Part shown: one piece after another, positions 34,485-46,194 of the stretch
Position numbering within the stretch: the stretch's first letter is position 1
How the letters are laid out: each line of letters starts with the position of its first letter
Source of the DNA: Numida meleagris
Taxonomy: Eukaryota; Chordata; Aves; Galliformes; Numididae
Length of the DNA: 64,000 nucleotides
Assembly: GCF_002078875.1 (NCBI RefSeq)
Contig: NC_034412.1
Span: forward strand, 76,897,458-76,961,457
Direction: 5' to 3'
Program-made: the position numbers and the translations under genes
The notes under the pieces: model-generated
Told to the model about the DNA's origin: nothing
What the model saw: only the letters and a program-made list of their open reading frames with translations
Databases searched by the model: none

Positions 34485-37400
34485 GGGTCTGATTCTGTCA
34501 GAGCCCTGGGTGTCTTTAGGAGAATGTTATGGGCCTTGTTTACCACCAAATTCAATGTTAAATTGCTACATTAAGAGAATTTTAGTCCAGACTTTTAAGG
34601 TAATATCTGGATATATATTTTTCTCTCTTTTTTGTATATATTGCTAAATAAAATTTGAGGTTATACATTTTGAAGCCCAAAAATAACATTCAGCTGAGCA
34701 TTGTGCTGATGGACCTATCTCTTTCAGCTTCACTATCACAGCTTTTTTCCCCATATCTTTCCCTACTGTTGACATTTTTGTGTAAAGGTATGGACTGCTC
34801 CATATATTCCATACAATAAAATGGCCACTGTGAAAACTTTGTGGAGAAATGAATGCTGCACTCAGTGCAAGATAATAAGCACTGCAGTAAGTATGCAGAG
34901 TGCTGCAGTGATATGCGTTAGTAGCCTGTCAAAATATGTGTGTTTATTTAACTCACATTCTTTGCCTAATTGCTGTCCCATAGAAATGGTGCAAAAAATA
35001 TTCCAGGGAGAAACTAAAAGGAATTAGAATTCTTTCAGATAGGGGTTTGCTTCTAAGAAAATTCAGAACACATCAATAAAAACAGAAAAGATCAATAAAA
35101 AAAAAAAGGTTGTTGAAGTTTATTAGATAATGTCAGATACTGGTTTCTGGTGTTTTTTTCTAACTTCAGAGAGAAATGTGTTATTTATGAACCGCAAAAA
35201 GGGATTTAATATAACATTTCTATGGCCAGTAACTCAGTTACTTATTATGGTAATTACAAATTTAGAACTGCTTTCTAGTACTGAAATATTATCTATCTGT
35301 CCATTCATCTTTCTATTTTCTGCATTGTATTTTCAGATATATTTTGGGTATATACTTATTTATGTATATCCATATACATTTACGTATGGAAAATACTCTT
35401 CCTCTGCTGTGTTTAAAAAAACAAACAAACAAAAAAAACCAACAAAAAAACACATTATTTCATAGACTAAATCAGTATTGCCTTCGGGAGAGAAGAAATC
35501 CTACAAAATATTACTAGAAATTTCTAGTTGTCTTACTGTGTTTCTGTAATAGCTTTTGCATGGGCAACAAATGCTATTAGCAGTCAGTACTGTCACAATC
35601 ACAACTAGAATAGAATTAGAAAGTTTTCAACATGCTACCTCTACTGACTTAACATTGAGACTTTGCAAAGCGTAACATTTTTTTTTGAAGTTAATTTCAT
35701 GTTAAAATATGCTTTTCAATGCCAAAAGAAAAAAAAAGTGTCTTTCAGGGTCATCGGACCTGTATTTCTTCAGCAAAATATTGAGTCCAAGAAACTCTGT
35801 GTTGTGTAATGCATTCTTATATGAAGGATGATAGTCTACCCAGAATAATAAGTTAGTAATTCATATTTTCTGCTTGTCTCCTGCATAGGACTGATTTCAC
35901 CTGAAGGACATATCAGCCATTATGTCAACAAATGCACCGCATAGATGGATCCTTCTGAAACTAGTGGCAAATCTTTCATTTGGTTAAAAATTGTCTTGAA
36001 AAATCTGCGCAACTATTAGCATTCCTGCGGATCTCAAATCACAGCTCTCTTCAGTAATCTTAGTAGAGCCACTAAGTGCAGCAACACTGCCGAAGTATGT
36101 GATTGATATTGGGTGATTAAAATTTTACCAGTCTGGTAACCAAGTTTGGTAGGCAGCAGAAGTTAATGTTGATTCAGGGACCTACTAGTGTATGTTTGAA
36201 TCTGTCTATAGCAGCATTGGCGTAGTAGTTATTGATAGCTGGGACTTAGTTGTTAGCTGTGCATGGCTTGGAAGTTCTCTATTGACAGAATTGTTGCTGC
36301 TTATAAAATGACAGATTAAAATAAAGCGGTAGCATTCTTATTTTTAATGAGTAAATCTTGCTGCCCACTGCTGCCTCTGACAGTGTAAGATAAGCCTGAA
36401 GGTGCTTGTTACAAAAGACTTGAGTTCTTTACACGAAGGTGCTTGTCACCTAAGCCCTGATTTTACTGGAATGCCTTGGCTTCCAGAAGCATAACTAGCA
36501 GGAAGGAAAATCAGTAATTGCTTTGTAGAGAAGTATAAAACACTAAGCTAATATCATTAATTTAGTATGAAGCTGAAAAATGTCCAATCCGCTGATCCAG
36601 TACAGAAGTGCAGTTATAAGTGACAAAGCAGTAAAAATTTTATAAGTAGACAGGCAGTACATTTATATGCCTGTGCATTTGCACACACGCATGCACATAC
36701 ACACACATACACATATGAAACAGGTATCAGGAGAATTGCAATCCTCATCCGTGTTGCCCTTAAATCATTCCTTCTATTCCTACCTATTTTTCTAGACAGA
36801 AATTTTATTTTCTGATTTGTGTTTAGAGCAATCATGATACCACTAGCAGATCTTGGGTTTTTTTTTTGTTTGTTTTTGTTTTTAAATTTAAGTAAATCTT
36901 GACTTCTTAGTCAAGATTTTGGCATGTCTGTCAATTTTTGAAAATTTTAAATTCCGTGTCCTTACTTACTTCTAGATTGTATATTCTAGTTCTAGTCTAT
37001 AGTAGTGGGAGTTTAGTACATTTCACCAACTGTGATACTCTGTGCTTTCACTTAACCTTCACATTAATATGCAAACCCTATAACTAAATGTATCCTGAAG
37101 CTTTCAGCATGTGATCATATTTCAGCATTTGTCTTTGGAGACATTAATAGGGTTATTGAGCGACAAAATGATGATCTGCAGTTTTAGAGGTCATTCATTA
37201 TACACTGTATAAATATTTCATAAATTCCCCACTGTTTACGGATAGCAATAATCTGAAAAGAAATCCCAAATGTTCACTATCTAATGTAGCCAATATAGTT
37301 TGTTAATGCTTGTTTTTTTTAAAAAGCTATCTATATGTTTATGTAAATTATAACCTCTATACAGCATATTTTCACAGCATGGTCCGACAGAGTGTGTCAT

Positions 37401-38978
37401 AATAGAAGCTCCAAGGATCACTGCGTTCAAATTAGTCTACACTGATGAAAAAAGTTATTTTCAACTTAAATTAAAATGCGTCAAAAGTCAAATATCCCAA
37501 AATCAGCAAGTAAATCTTCTTACAACACCTTTTGTAGTTTTTAGGTATTCACATTTGTTTATATGAATGATGCAGTCAGATATATAATTTTCAAAAAATA
37601 GCGTCCTGTTTGGGAATTTAATAGTTTAAATGTTGTCATGGGACCTGAATATTTAGTGCAGTGTTTGGGCATAGCTGAAATGGCAAGCATACTTTGTGGT
37701 GCCTTTACCAATCTGATAACCAGCTGCTTGCTTTGTCTCAGACGCAGCCTAAGACTGAGACATAGATGCCTACAGTTCCCTGTCAAGCTTTAAGAGTACT
37801 TTCGGTGTATAAATAGGAAAGGAGGTGTAATGTCTTCTAAACAGCTACTCAATTTGGACTAAAATCCTGAGGACTATACCTACTATAGAGAATAAAATCA
37901 ATTTGTGTCATTAAAGCTATAGTGTAGTAGGATGACAGAAGACAAACACTTCCTGAATTAGTTCATCATTATTAATGAGGGAGTCTGTGCAGTCTCGGTT
38001 GCCTAATTGGAAGCCCTGTAGAAAAATGGACCAAGCTCCTATACCTTCCTGATTTCCTGACTTTATCATCTGTATTTGCCCTGTAAAGATTTTGAGAACC
38101 AAGTATTTCAGTGCTGCAAAAGTTTGTCCGAAAAACGTAACAAAACCAAATAAAATATAACAGAAGATGAAAAGATGCAAACCAACCAACTGCATTTTTT
38201 TTGTCTCGGGGCAGTTGTGGAGCATGCTGGGATGTGACCACTGTACAGTCTGTCTCTCTCATTTCCATCTAATTCAAAACATATTCTGATAAAGGAAAAA
38301 ACCAAAATGCATTAACTTCTTAAATGGTTAAATAATAAAGAATTATATTTTGGAGAAAGAGACTTTGTCAAAGTAAACTTTTGGTGAGGTCCAGGGATCA
38401 GAATAATTCCACGTATAATATAGTGCTGTCCAATTCAATCTAATTTTAGTAGTTTATTAGGCAGCTGCTCTTTCACTATGATAAATGCATTCTACAGCTC
38501 ATGATGGAAATCAGTTGTGCATCTATCTGTGGTACGAGACATTCTAGTCACTCCAGTACATGCATGATTGTGGTGGTTGTTTATTTCGCTAAGAAGGGTA
38601 CTAGAATTGTAGAATAGAAGAAACTCTTGTCCCATTGACAGATGTCACATTTGTGTTCTTAAATAAAATTTGTCCTTAAAATCACTATAGCTCCCAGAGA
38701 TGAAATGAAGACCAAGCATTTCCAGTCTGTAGTGTAATGCACGGTTAGTCTGTATTTTTTTTTCAGGTACACAGGTTTGTAAAAATAATTAAAATGCACA
38801 GATTGTGCTTTTACCAGCAAAATTTTCTTAGTTCTGTACAGAGGTTATTATGTCAAGTTTCCATTTCTTTTTGTATATGCTGCTCAATATTTAGGAAAAT
38901 TATCAGAGAAAGTTGACAAAGACGACAGTTTTTATTGAAGCTTTTTGAATGAGTCTGTTCAACTCTGCATTGTTCAGT
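34485..38978. other. AT-rich unassigned sequence
   Basis: Four and a half kilobases with no gene or transposon I can name. A (CAAA)-rich tract lies at 35415-35454, a CA-rich tract at about 36685-36716 and T-rich runs near 36857-36890. On the minus strand three overlapping open frames (65 to 102 codons, 37917-38305) occur together but have no recognisable domain and contradict each other in frame. Confidence 0.5.
35415..35454. repeat. (CAAA)n-like simple repeat
   Basis: A-rich tract with C every few bases; imperfect. Confidence 0.7.
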
Positions 38979-39489
38979 AACAGTTTACGGGCGTTAGGCC
39001 CGGTTCTGTGACGAAGGGACGGGGGATCCACGGGCCCATGTCCCGGGAAAAGGGGAAAGGGGAAAAGGGTAAGGAGATGGCCCTGAGAGCAAAGAACAGC
39101 TGCAACAATCTGAGGAGAAACAAACTAATTTACTAAATAAGATATCGGAATGCAAAACAACACACTATAATACAATATAATTACAATTTAAGCTGATAAA
39201 TCCAATACAGAGAGAGAGAATGTCCCAAAATCAAGGTAGGCCTTACTTTACTACCGACGATAAGATGGCTGGGGAGCGAGGTTCTGCCAGGATGAGAGAT
39301 GGGCGGAAAAAAGGGACAAGGTCTCATGATCTGCAAGTTTTTATCTTTTCCCTCCGGCTGGAAAATGGTAACAGAGGAGCAAAGTACCGTGGGGAATGTA
39401 GTAGTCCTTCTCTTCTGAGAACCAGGTACATTCACTACATGATGTTATGATGTGGAATACCAATAACCGAAAATCATAAAACCATGACA
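38979..39489 (-). mobile_element. LTR of the ERVL-type family (copy 4), damaged
   Basis: Reads in the minus direction from TGTCATGG (CCATGACA on the plus strand, ending 39489) to a worn end near 38980. There the plus strand has AACAGTTTACGGGCG instead of TGTCAACGGTTTACGGGCG. The terminal TGTC is lost and the flanks (CAGT left, CTGGC right) give no target duplication. Compared with copy 2 it lacks 15 bp between CTGCAAG and CCTCCGG (about 39335-39352). This removes the TATAAAA box and leaves GATAAAA in the element's direction. The G-rich tract is complete (39045-39069). It probably had the same origin as copies 1-3, followed by end damage or recombination between LTRs at different sites. Confidence 0.88.
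39045..39069 (+). repeat. Potential G-quadruplex tract in LTR copy 4
   Basis: GGG-AAAA-GGGG-AAA-GGGG-AAAA-GGG, four runs with loops of 4, 3 and 4 bases, in the same place as in copy 2. Confidence 0.7.
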
Positions 39490-40859
39490 CTGGCCTTTTT
39501 GAGTCAAATTACCTATTTAAATGAGCGGAGCAAATGCTTGCTCAGTTTAGTTACATATTATGAAATTTGTACATTGAGTTATTCATTTTAGTGAATAGTT
39601 TGCTGAAGACTAACATTCAAATAGCATTTACCATTATCTTGTTAATAGTCCTTACTGCTTTAAATCCACTAAGAACGCAAATAAATGATAATTCTGCACT
39701 CATTAAGGAAATCTCCAGTGACTTACTTTGGTTAAATGTTCCAACAGGCATGTTTAGCACTTCTTTGGGGGTTGGTAAAGTTCCAAAAATCTGTAAATTA
39801 AAGTTCTGTGGAGTGCTATAAAATGTGCATAATGAAGCCCTGGATGTAAATTAAGAAGATTTATATTGCAGCATTCTGCTTACGTTATTCAATCTGAATG
39901 CTTCACAGGTTTTTATTAAGCATCTCAACTGCTTTTTTTCTTGAAATTCTTTTTGAATAGTCACCATGGATTCATTGTTACATTACTTAGTTTCCACATT
40001 AAAGATTGAGTTGTTCTTTTTAATCTGTGTATCATGCTGAAGTTTTATTGCATGGTACTTCTGAAGCCAAAGTACTCCATCTGTAGTAGCAGTAGACAGA
40101 AGTTGCGTATAGTTCTAAGTAGTTATAATAATGTTGAAAACAACATTTATAAATATTCTTGGGCTTAAATCTCATGCATGCATGAGTCATGCTTCTGATT
40201 TTTCAGTGAACATTAACTGAAAAAAAGATTACTTCCAAGGGTCTTTAAATGTTATCTGTGGAAAATAAATACAAATACTTGGTAAGAACAATCCCTGCAT
40301 GGTTCTTCTCTGCGACTTTTCAGAAGGAAAGAAGCTGAAATGTAATATTGTGCTCAAGTGCCAACCAGAGCAGTAGATCCAGCATTTTGTGGAATTGTTA
40401 TATTACACTTCAATAAATATAGGTCAAACCTATTTTGCAATGTATGCATGACATAGCCATTCTTCTAATGCTTTATTTTTTTCAAAATTTTCAGAACAAT
40501 TTCATTGAAAAAGAAGAAATAATACTTGTGTGCTATGCAGCAAAGGAACTATGATATTACAGATAACTTCATTTGATCACCAGAGGTTATTAAATGCCTT
40601 TAGAAATTAGAGTAAGCTCAAATTAGTAAACTGTGTTTTGTAAAGAAGAATAGAGGAACAGATTAGTATTTGAGCTTTTGGATCCTGGTACACTATGATG
40701 ATACATACATCTGGAAAGAAGACAGTAATGAATATGAGGGATATTTTTTATAAGAAACTGTATATAGAATACTTCAGAGTAGAAACCCCCCGAAGTAGTT
40801 CCAGAAAGTTCAGGTCTGCAAGTTATATGCCAAACAACAGACTGTAATTTCTAATAATC
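39490..40859. other. AT-rich unassigned sequence
   Basis: No gene seen. Contains the palindrome at 40171-40186. Confidence 0.5.
40171..40186. repeat. Perfect 16-bp palindrome overlapping an AP-1-like site
   Basis: CTCATGCATGCATGAG is its own reverse complement. The sequence TGAGTCA at 40183-40189 overlaps its right end and equals the AP-1 (bZIP) consensus. Chance occurrence in AT-rich DNA cannot be excluded. Confidence 0.35.
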
Positions 40860-41150
40860 TATGGCCATTTCCCCTTCTAAGACTTTTTCAAAATTTCTCT
40901 CAGTTTTTCTCACTCTTCTCTCCTGGCTACTCTTGTATAGGAGTTTTTCCTTTCCTTAAATCTGCATCTCTCAGAAGCACCCTGCATCTCTCATGACTCA
41001 GCTCTGCAGGAGGTCCCTTTTTGGAGCAGCTGGAACTGGCTCTGATCTGATATGGAGCAGTGCTGGGCTCTGCTCACAGATACTGCCCCTGTGTCCTCCC
41101 TGCTATCAAAACCTAGCCATGTAAACCCAATACAGTCCTTTTTCTGGATA
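40860..41150. repeat. Pyrimidine-rich to GC-rich segment, possible decayed LTR end
   Basis: A C/T-rich part (40865-40990) leads into a GC-richer part (GGAGGTCCCTTTTTGGAGCAG, TGGAGCAGTGCTGGGCTCTG) that ends near AAACCCAATACAG at 41133. The wording looks like dispersed avian repeat sequence I have met before, but I cannot assign a family. Confidence 0.25.
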
Positions 41151-41221
41151 CTATTGAAAAGAGCTTGACTCCATCTACTTTACACCCTCCTTTCAACTAT
41201 AAGCCATTCACCCTCCCCAAG

Positions 41222-41600
41222 CCACTTCCTCTCCTTCTGAAAGGTCTAGCTCTCAGCCTTTTTTTTCCATAGAAAATATATTCCAGGCTCCCAATCATCT
41301 TTGTGAACCTTCACAGGACTTTTTACAGTATGTCTGTATCTACCTTGTGGGAAGCCCAAAGTTAATCTGGGATTCTGTCCCACAGATGCTAAGAAAATAG
41401 CAAGATCACTAGTCTCAGCCTCCTCTTAATGTAGCCAGGATACCCTTAGCTGCCTTTCTTGCAAGGGCACATTGCTGACCCATGCTTAACTTGACATCCA
41501 TGAGGACTCCCAGGTCCTTTCCCACAAAGCTGCTTTCCAGCTCAGTAGTCCCCATAACATGGGGTTATTCCTCCACAGATGGCTAGGTTAGTATTTCTGC
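41222..41600 (-). mobile_element. CR1 LINE internal fragment
   Basis: Plus-strand markers of a minus-strand CR1 are CTCTCAGCC followed by a T run, then CCAATCATCTTTGTGAACC (the THKDDW-like region). These are followed by GTAGCCAGGATACCCTTAGC (KAAKGILAT), GGCACATTGCTGACCCATGC and CCAGGTCCTTTCCCACAAAGC. It lacks the 3' tail, has internal losses around 41340-41400, and is old. Confidence 0.78.
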
Positions 41601-42511
41601 CAAACACCGTACACCTAACAGCGAATAAATCAGACTCTTTGGAACAAGCTTGCATGTCTTTGCCTTGCTTTTCACAGTATACTGATGATGTTACTCATAC
41701 AGAGAGACAGAAACAAAGCTAAGATCTATTTGGTAGCAGAGTAGGCTAAGCAACAATAGTTCACAATGTTATTGCATATTCTTATTAACAACGTTTATGC
41801 ATTGACACAAATGAGGGATCAAGTGTGACATCTTTGTAGCAGTTTGATCAAGCCATCCTAGAAGAAAATTTAGTATAATGCTGAAAAGAGCTGTTAAAGC
41901 TGTTTTTAGAATCCACACAACTCACGTTGTTTTACTTGAGAAGTGCAACAACAGCAGTAGCAGATGACTTTTCTGAAATGCCCTTGTGTAAGCGTGTGAA
42001 TGAGGACAGTGCATGTATTTTTGTAGATAATTTTCTTGCTTAGTAATATGTATTAGAAGCATATTGTTGGTCTGTTGATAAGAGAAAAGCATATACTCCT
42101 TTGTGTGTGCAATGCTTAAAAATCATAAGTTTCTGTCAGTGCTCATCTAAAGATCTCTTTTGGATGCAGTGACCCCAGTTTTCCACTCTTGTAAAAATGC
42201 AGTCGTCAGGTTGAACTCATTTTCAAAGTCCAAGTCATCTCTAGTGAATTTCTGAATGGTCTATTTCATGATTATCTGTACAATTTGTTTTTCCTGTTCT
42301 CACTAAGTTTTTGTCTACGGTGGGAGTGGTCACAAGTTTAACACCCTTTCTACTTTAGCGGCTCAGGTTATAGTGAAAAAAGGGTGAATTTTCCTGGGCA
42401 TTTTGTAGCAGGCACCAATTTTCACCTTCCTTAATTAAATGAAAAAATGACATTAATGTAGTAGGTAACATACAGAAAAGGATTTATTGATTTAAATACA
42501 CTTCAAGCTTC
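41601..42511. other. Unassigned AT-rich sequence
   Basis: No gene or named repeat recognised. Confidence 0.45.
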
Positions 42512-42730
42512 TTAGAATGATGGAATATCTTGAGTTGGAAGGGACTCCTGGGGCTCATCTAATCCAACATTTTGATAAAAGCTGAGTCAAGATAGATGGG
42601 CTTCTCAGGGGTCATATTCAGTCAAGTTTTGAGTATTTCCAAGAATGGAGATACTGCAGCTATTTTGCATAACCTTTTCTGGTTATGCAAATCACCCTTG
42701 CGATTTCTTTTTCTCCAAAATGAGAGAAAA
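42512..42730 (-). mobile_element. CR1 LINE 3' fragment, worn
   Basis: AGAATGATGGAATATCTTGAG and GTTGGAAGGGACTCCTGGGG correspond to the reverse complement of the CR1 3' UTR, followed by the ORF2 C-terminal block with CTTTTCTGGTTATGC. It ends near 42730. Heavily mutated. Confidence 0.72.
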
Positions 42731-44271
42731 AATCACCTATAATACTGTTCATACATACATATACAAGCCCAAAATAGACTATAACATTGGTTAGTTCCTC
42801 AGTGCTAGCAGAGCTTAGAGTGGGTCTTCTCACTTCATAAATACATGATTATTCAAAGTGCAAGCACTGTGGGTATGGTGCTACAGTCTTCATTCTGTAT
42901 TAGCCAGTTGCGTATGCATCATAGTCTATGCAATGTTTTGATATATTTTTTAGCATGTATGAAAGCCACACATTCATTTTTATTAATACTCATGCTAGTT
43001 AGATTGCACAAATATTTGAAGAAATATATGTTAAAATTACACGTATTTGTAACCCTGCATGATAAGGCACATACAAACTTATGAAGTGAAACTAAATACT
43101 TGGACTGTGGTCTTATTCCAAATGAAAGTGATTTTGTGTATATGTATAAAAATCCTAAATACATTGTTTAATTAAAGATGTCTCCCCACTGATTTTTTCA
43201 ATACTTAGCTCAATATTGATATTCTACTAAAAGAGAAATAACAAACAAAGACAATATTTTTAGTATTTTTTAGCATCACCTGTAAAAGACTTGACTCTTT
43301 TGCAGGCATTCTAGATACAAAAGGGTTGGTTTGTGTGCTTTAACTCCTGGTTATCTCCTTTGTTGGCAGTTGTTCATTTGAATCTGCAAGCTAATGAGGT
43401 GCTGCAAGTTCTCCTTTCTCCAGATACTTGTCTGCTGCTAGCTAACATTTTGAATGTTTGTTGTTCAACACCAACTAATTCCTCTGGAAAATTATTTGGT
43501 TTATCATTTTGCAAGTAAATCCCATTTCGATTTTTGGATTTTCTGTCCTATCTGCCTTTTCTCTTTGGTGACCTCTTACTGCTTGAGAAACCTGATGTAA
43601 ATTTTTGATTCAGGAGGGATAGATACAGCTAAACAGAAGACATTTGGCAATTAATTGATTATGAAGGGGCCTCAAATTATCTGGCTGCCTGAGAGAAATA
43701 CTATTTCCCCCTAGAGCAGTCACAAGCTGTTGTGCTTTGAAGATTTACAGGAAGAGAATGATATGGGAGATTTTGATTAAGGGACCAAGGGCAGATGTTG
43801 CTTGAGTAATGGGATTTGCACCACTCTATTATATGCAAAATTTAAAACTCAAGATAACATATGACTTTTGTCATTATCCTTTTAATGAAAACTACAGTGT
43901 ATGGCTGTGAACAGAAATCCTGCTAAGTAAACTCAGGAGAATTAGTTCACTGCACACTTAAATTCCAATTACTGTGGAAAAAATAACTAAGCAAGAAGAA
44001 ATCAAGCCACCAAAATGCTACCAAAGTTTTACAGTAATGATATTATCAAATACTTTTTGTTTCATAGCTGGATGACTTTATTCTTCTACCTCCATTATAT
44101 CAGAATAGTAACGGATAGTACCAATTTCTGTAGCAAAGTCATCTTTCAGCTAAGTATCTCAATGGATTTTGCAAGCATTGATGAATAGAGTCTCAGAGTT
44201 ACTATGGCAGTGGAACAAAATAAATATATTCCTAAATCACATCTGTTTGCATTAGAAATTAATTACTGACA
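42731..44271. other. Unassigned AT-rich sequence
   Basis: No gene or named repeat recognised. Two overlapping open frames at 42845-43164 on opposite strands (79 and 81 codons) are shadows of each other and have no recognisable domain. Confidence 0.45.
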
Positions 44272-44612
44272 ATAGAATCATAGAATTATTTGAGTTGGAA
44301 GGGACCTTTACAGGTCATGTAGTCCAACTCCCCTGCAATGAACAGGGACACCTACAGCTAGATCAACTACCTCAGAGCCACACCCAGTTTGATTTTGAAG
44401 GTCTCCAGGCATCCACATCTCTGAGCAACCTGTTCTAGTACTTTACTGCCCATGGTGTAGAAAACTTTTCCTTATATCCAATCTAAATCTCCCCTCTTAT
44501 AGTTTGAGACTATTACTCCTGTCACCTTCTTTCTTCTACCTTCCCTTTAGATACTGAAAGGCCACTGTCAGATCTCATCAGAGATCTACTCCAGGCTGAC
44601 AAGACAAGACCT
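44272..44612 (-). mobile_element. CR1 LINE 3' fragment
   Basis: It begins with the tail ATAGAATCATAGAATT and GAGTTGGAAGGGACC, then CCCCTGCAATGAACAGGGAC, the phrase typical of the commonest chicken CR1 subfamilies. The RT C-terminal block follows, and it is truncated near 44612. A moderately preserved copy. Confidence 0.92.
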
Positions 44613-45864
44613 AAGAAGCAAAATTTAGTTTCAGGAGAGAGTATTTAGTAGGGATGCAAGTGTTACATGTACTTTGTTTGGCTACAATTCTAAGATTAAT
44701 CACCTCTCTGAAAATTGTAAAGGTATTTATACTCTAAATGAACATATTTTGCTACAGACATATTTTTTAATTTCCAATTTTTCTAATTTTGCACTGATAA
44801 GGTCTAGAGAGTGTGGTGATGCAGGTATAATTGCCTCGAGAAACTTTCCTGCAAGCAAATCAACTTCATAGCACTTGCAAGCTAAGTAGTTGATTGGGGT
44901 GACAGCCTTTAGAGAAGAGCAAGATCTTATGCTTTTCTGGTGCACATTATGACAGTTAGTCTATCAAGCCTGAACAGCCTGTGTTCTTACCTTTTGCCTG
45001 TACAAATCTCAGCTATGTAAGGCAATAGAGTACACACTTTATTTCCCAAGCAGCAGTAATCTCAGAAACCTCTCTCCACACTCGTGCTCAATCCTCAAAT
45101 TTTTCTTACTTGTCATCTATATTTCTTGTAATTTGGAAGAAATAGACTGTATGCGTTTACCAGTTTTTATAATCTGCATGGAGACATCCAGCAAAACACT
45201 GTTAATTGATGCAGTTAGCATTATGCCATTTGGCAGATACATCATTTAAAAATGAGGTCATAAAACAGTCTGCTGAACAGACATAGATCCTTAGTATTTA
45301 TTAGCAGCTTGTAGAAGCATAATTCTTACAGTGTCAGTAGAAGAGTAACAGTATTCTTAGATATATACATGCTAGGTGTTCTGTGATCCACAAATGCTTT
45401 TGATAGTTCAAGCTTACAGTTTCAATAGGAATCATATTTTTTTTTCTTTAATTGACATATAAATATACAAATATAATGCCCTTTGAAAAATGATATATTT
45501 CTTACAATGGTTCTTTTGTATTCTTAAAATAAGTTATATTTTAAGGCATTTAAGACGCCATATGCAGCAACTGCTATAAAAATATTGGATTGATTATTGT
45601 ATAGAGGATCAAGTTTGATAAAACTAAGGTAGCTCAGGGTTTTTACTTAAAAATAAAATCATTTACTGTAGGATCCAGGGTTACTTACTCATTTGTCACT
45701 ACTTGATTATGTGAAATGAGGTTAAATGTTTTAGCCTGGAATAAGAGAGAAAATGGAGAACTTGTTTTCATTCTTTGTGTTATGCTTAAATGTTGTTTGG
45801 CTTCTAAGTAATCAGAGACTGAAATAAAAAGTTTATAGACTTTCTTATAAGCGACTTCAAGATG
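44613..45864. other. Unassigned AT-rich sequence
   Basis: No gene or named repeat recognised up to the SINE-like relic. Confidence 0.45.
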
Positions 45865-45960
45865 TTAATACACTTGCTAAACTAAGCAAGATTTGGCATG
45901 GAAGCAATTGTGGCTGAGACCTCCAGGGAAACTTGAGAGCTCTGAAGAATTGTGCTGGGA
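45865..45960 (+). mobile_element. 5S-rRNA-derived SINE relic (AmnSINE1-like), tentative
   Basis: CTTGCTAAACTAAGCAAGATT, then GGCATGG, then TGAGACCTCCAGGGAAAC lines up in order and spacing with the 3' half of vertebrate 5S rRNA (GCTAAGCAGGGTCGGGCCTGG ... GGGAGACC ... GGGAA). The GAGACCTCCA wording is closer to the amniote 5S-tRNA SINE AmnSINE1 than to 5S rRNA itself. About two thirds of bases agree over some 65 positions by hand alignment, with a weak middle. The 5' half of 5S is not visible. Alternatives are a 5S pseudogene or coincidence. If real, it is the oldest datable insertion here. Confidence 0.42.
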
Positions 45961-46019
45961 TACAGAGCTGTTCTGATGTTAAGAAACTCAATCGCTCCAT
46001 TTTTGCCCTTTTAAATGAA

Positions 46020-46190
46020 ACATAGTGCCACATCTCCACAGTTCTTGAACACCTCCAGGGACAGTGACTCCACCACCTCCATGGGCAGCCTGTTCCAATG
46101 CCTCACTACTCTTTGGAGAATAGGTTGATTTTTTTTTTCCTAATATCCAACCTGAACCTCCCCTGACACAAATTAAGGCCATTGTCTTAT
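46020..46190 (-). mobile_element. CR1 LINE internal fragment (ORF2 C-terminus)
   Basis: Plus-strand CACAGTTCTTGAACACCTCC, GACAGTGACTCCACCACCTCC, GGGCAGCCTGTTCC and CTAATATCCAACCTGAACC are the reverse complement of the RT C-terminal block. It has no 3' UTR or tail, and its 5' side abuts the plus-strand CR1 that follows. Confidence 0.88.
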
Positions 46191-46194
46191 CACT

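Noticed and set aside
35130..35465. 111-codon open frame rich in hydrophobic residues
   Set aside because: AT-rich DNA naturally encodes Phe, Ile, Tyr and Leu; the frame ends in a CAAA simple repeat and shows no family motif.
37917..38305. Three overlapping minus-strand open frames that might be an exon
   Set aside because: They lie in different frames, have no recognisable domain and no convincing splice sites.
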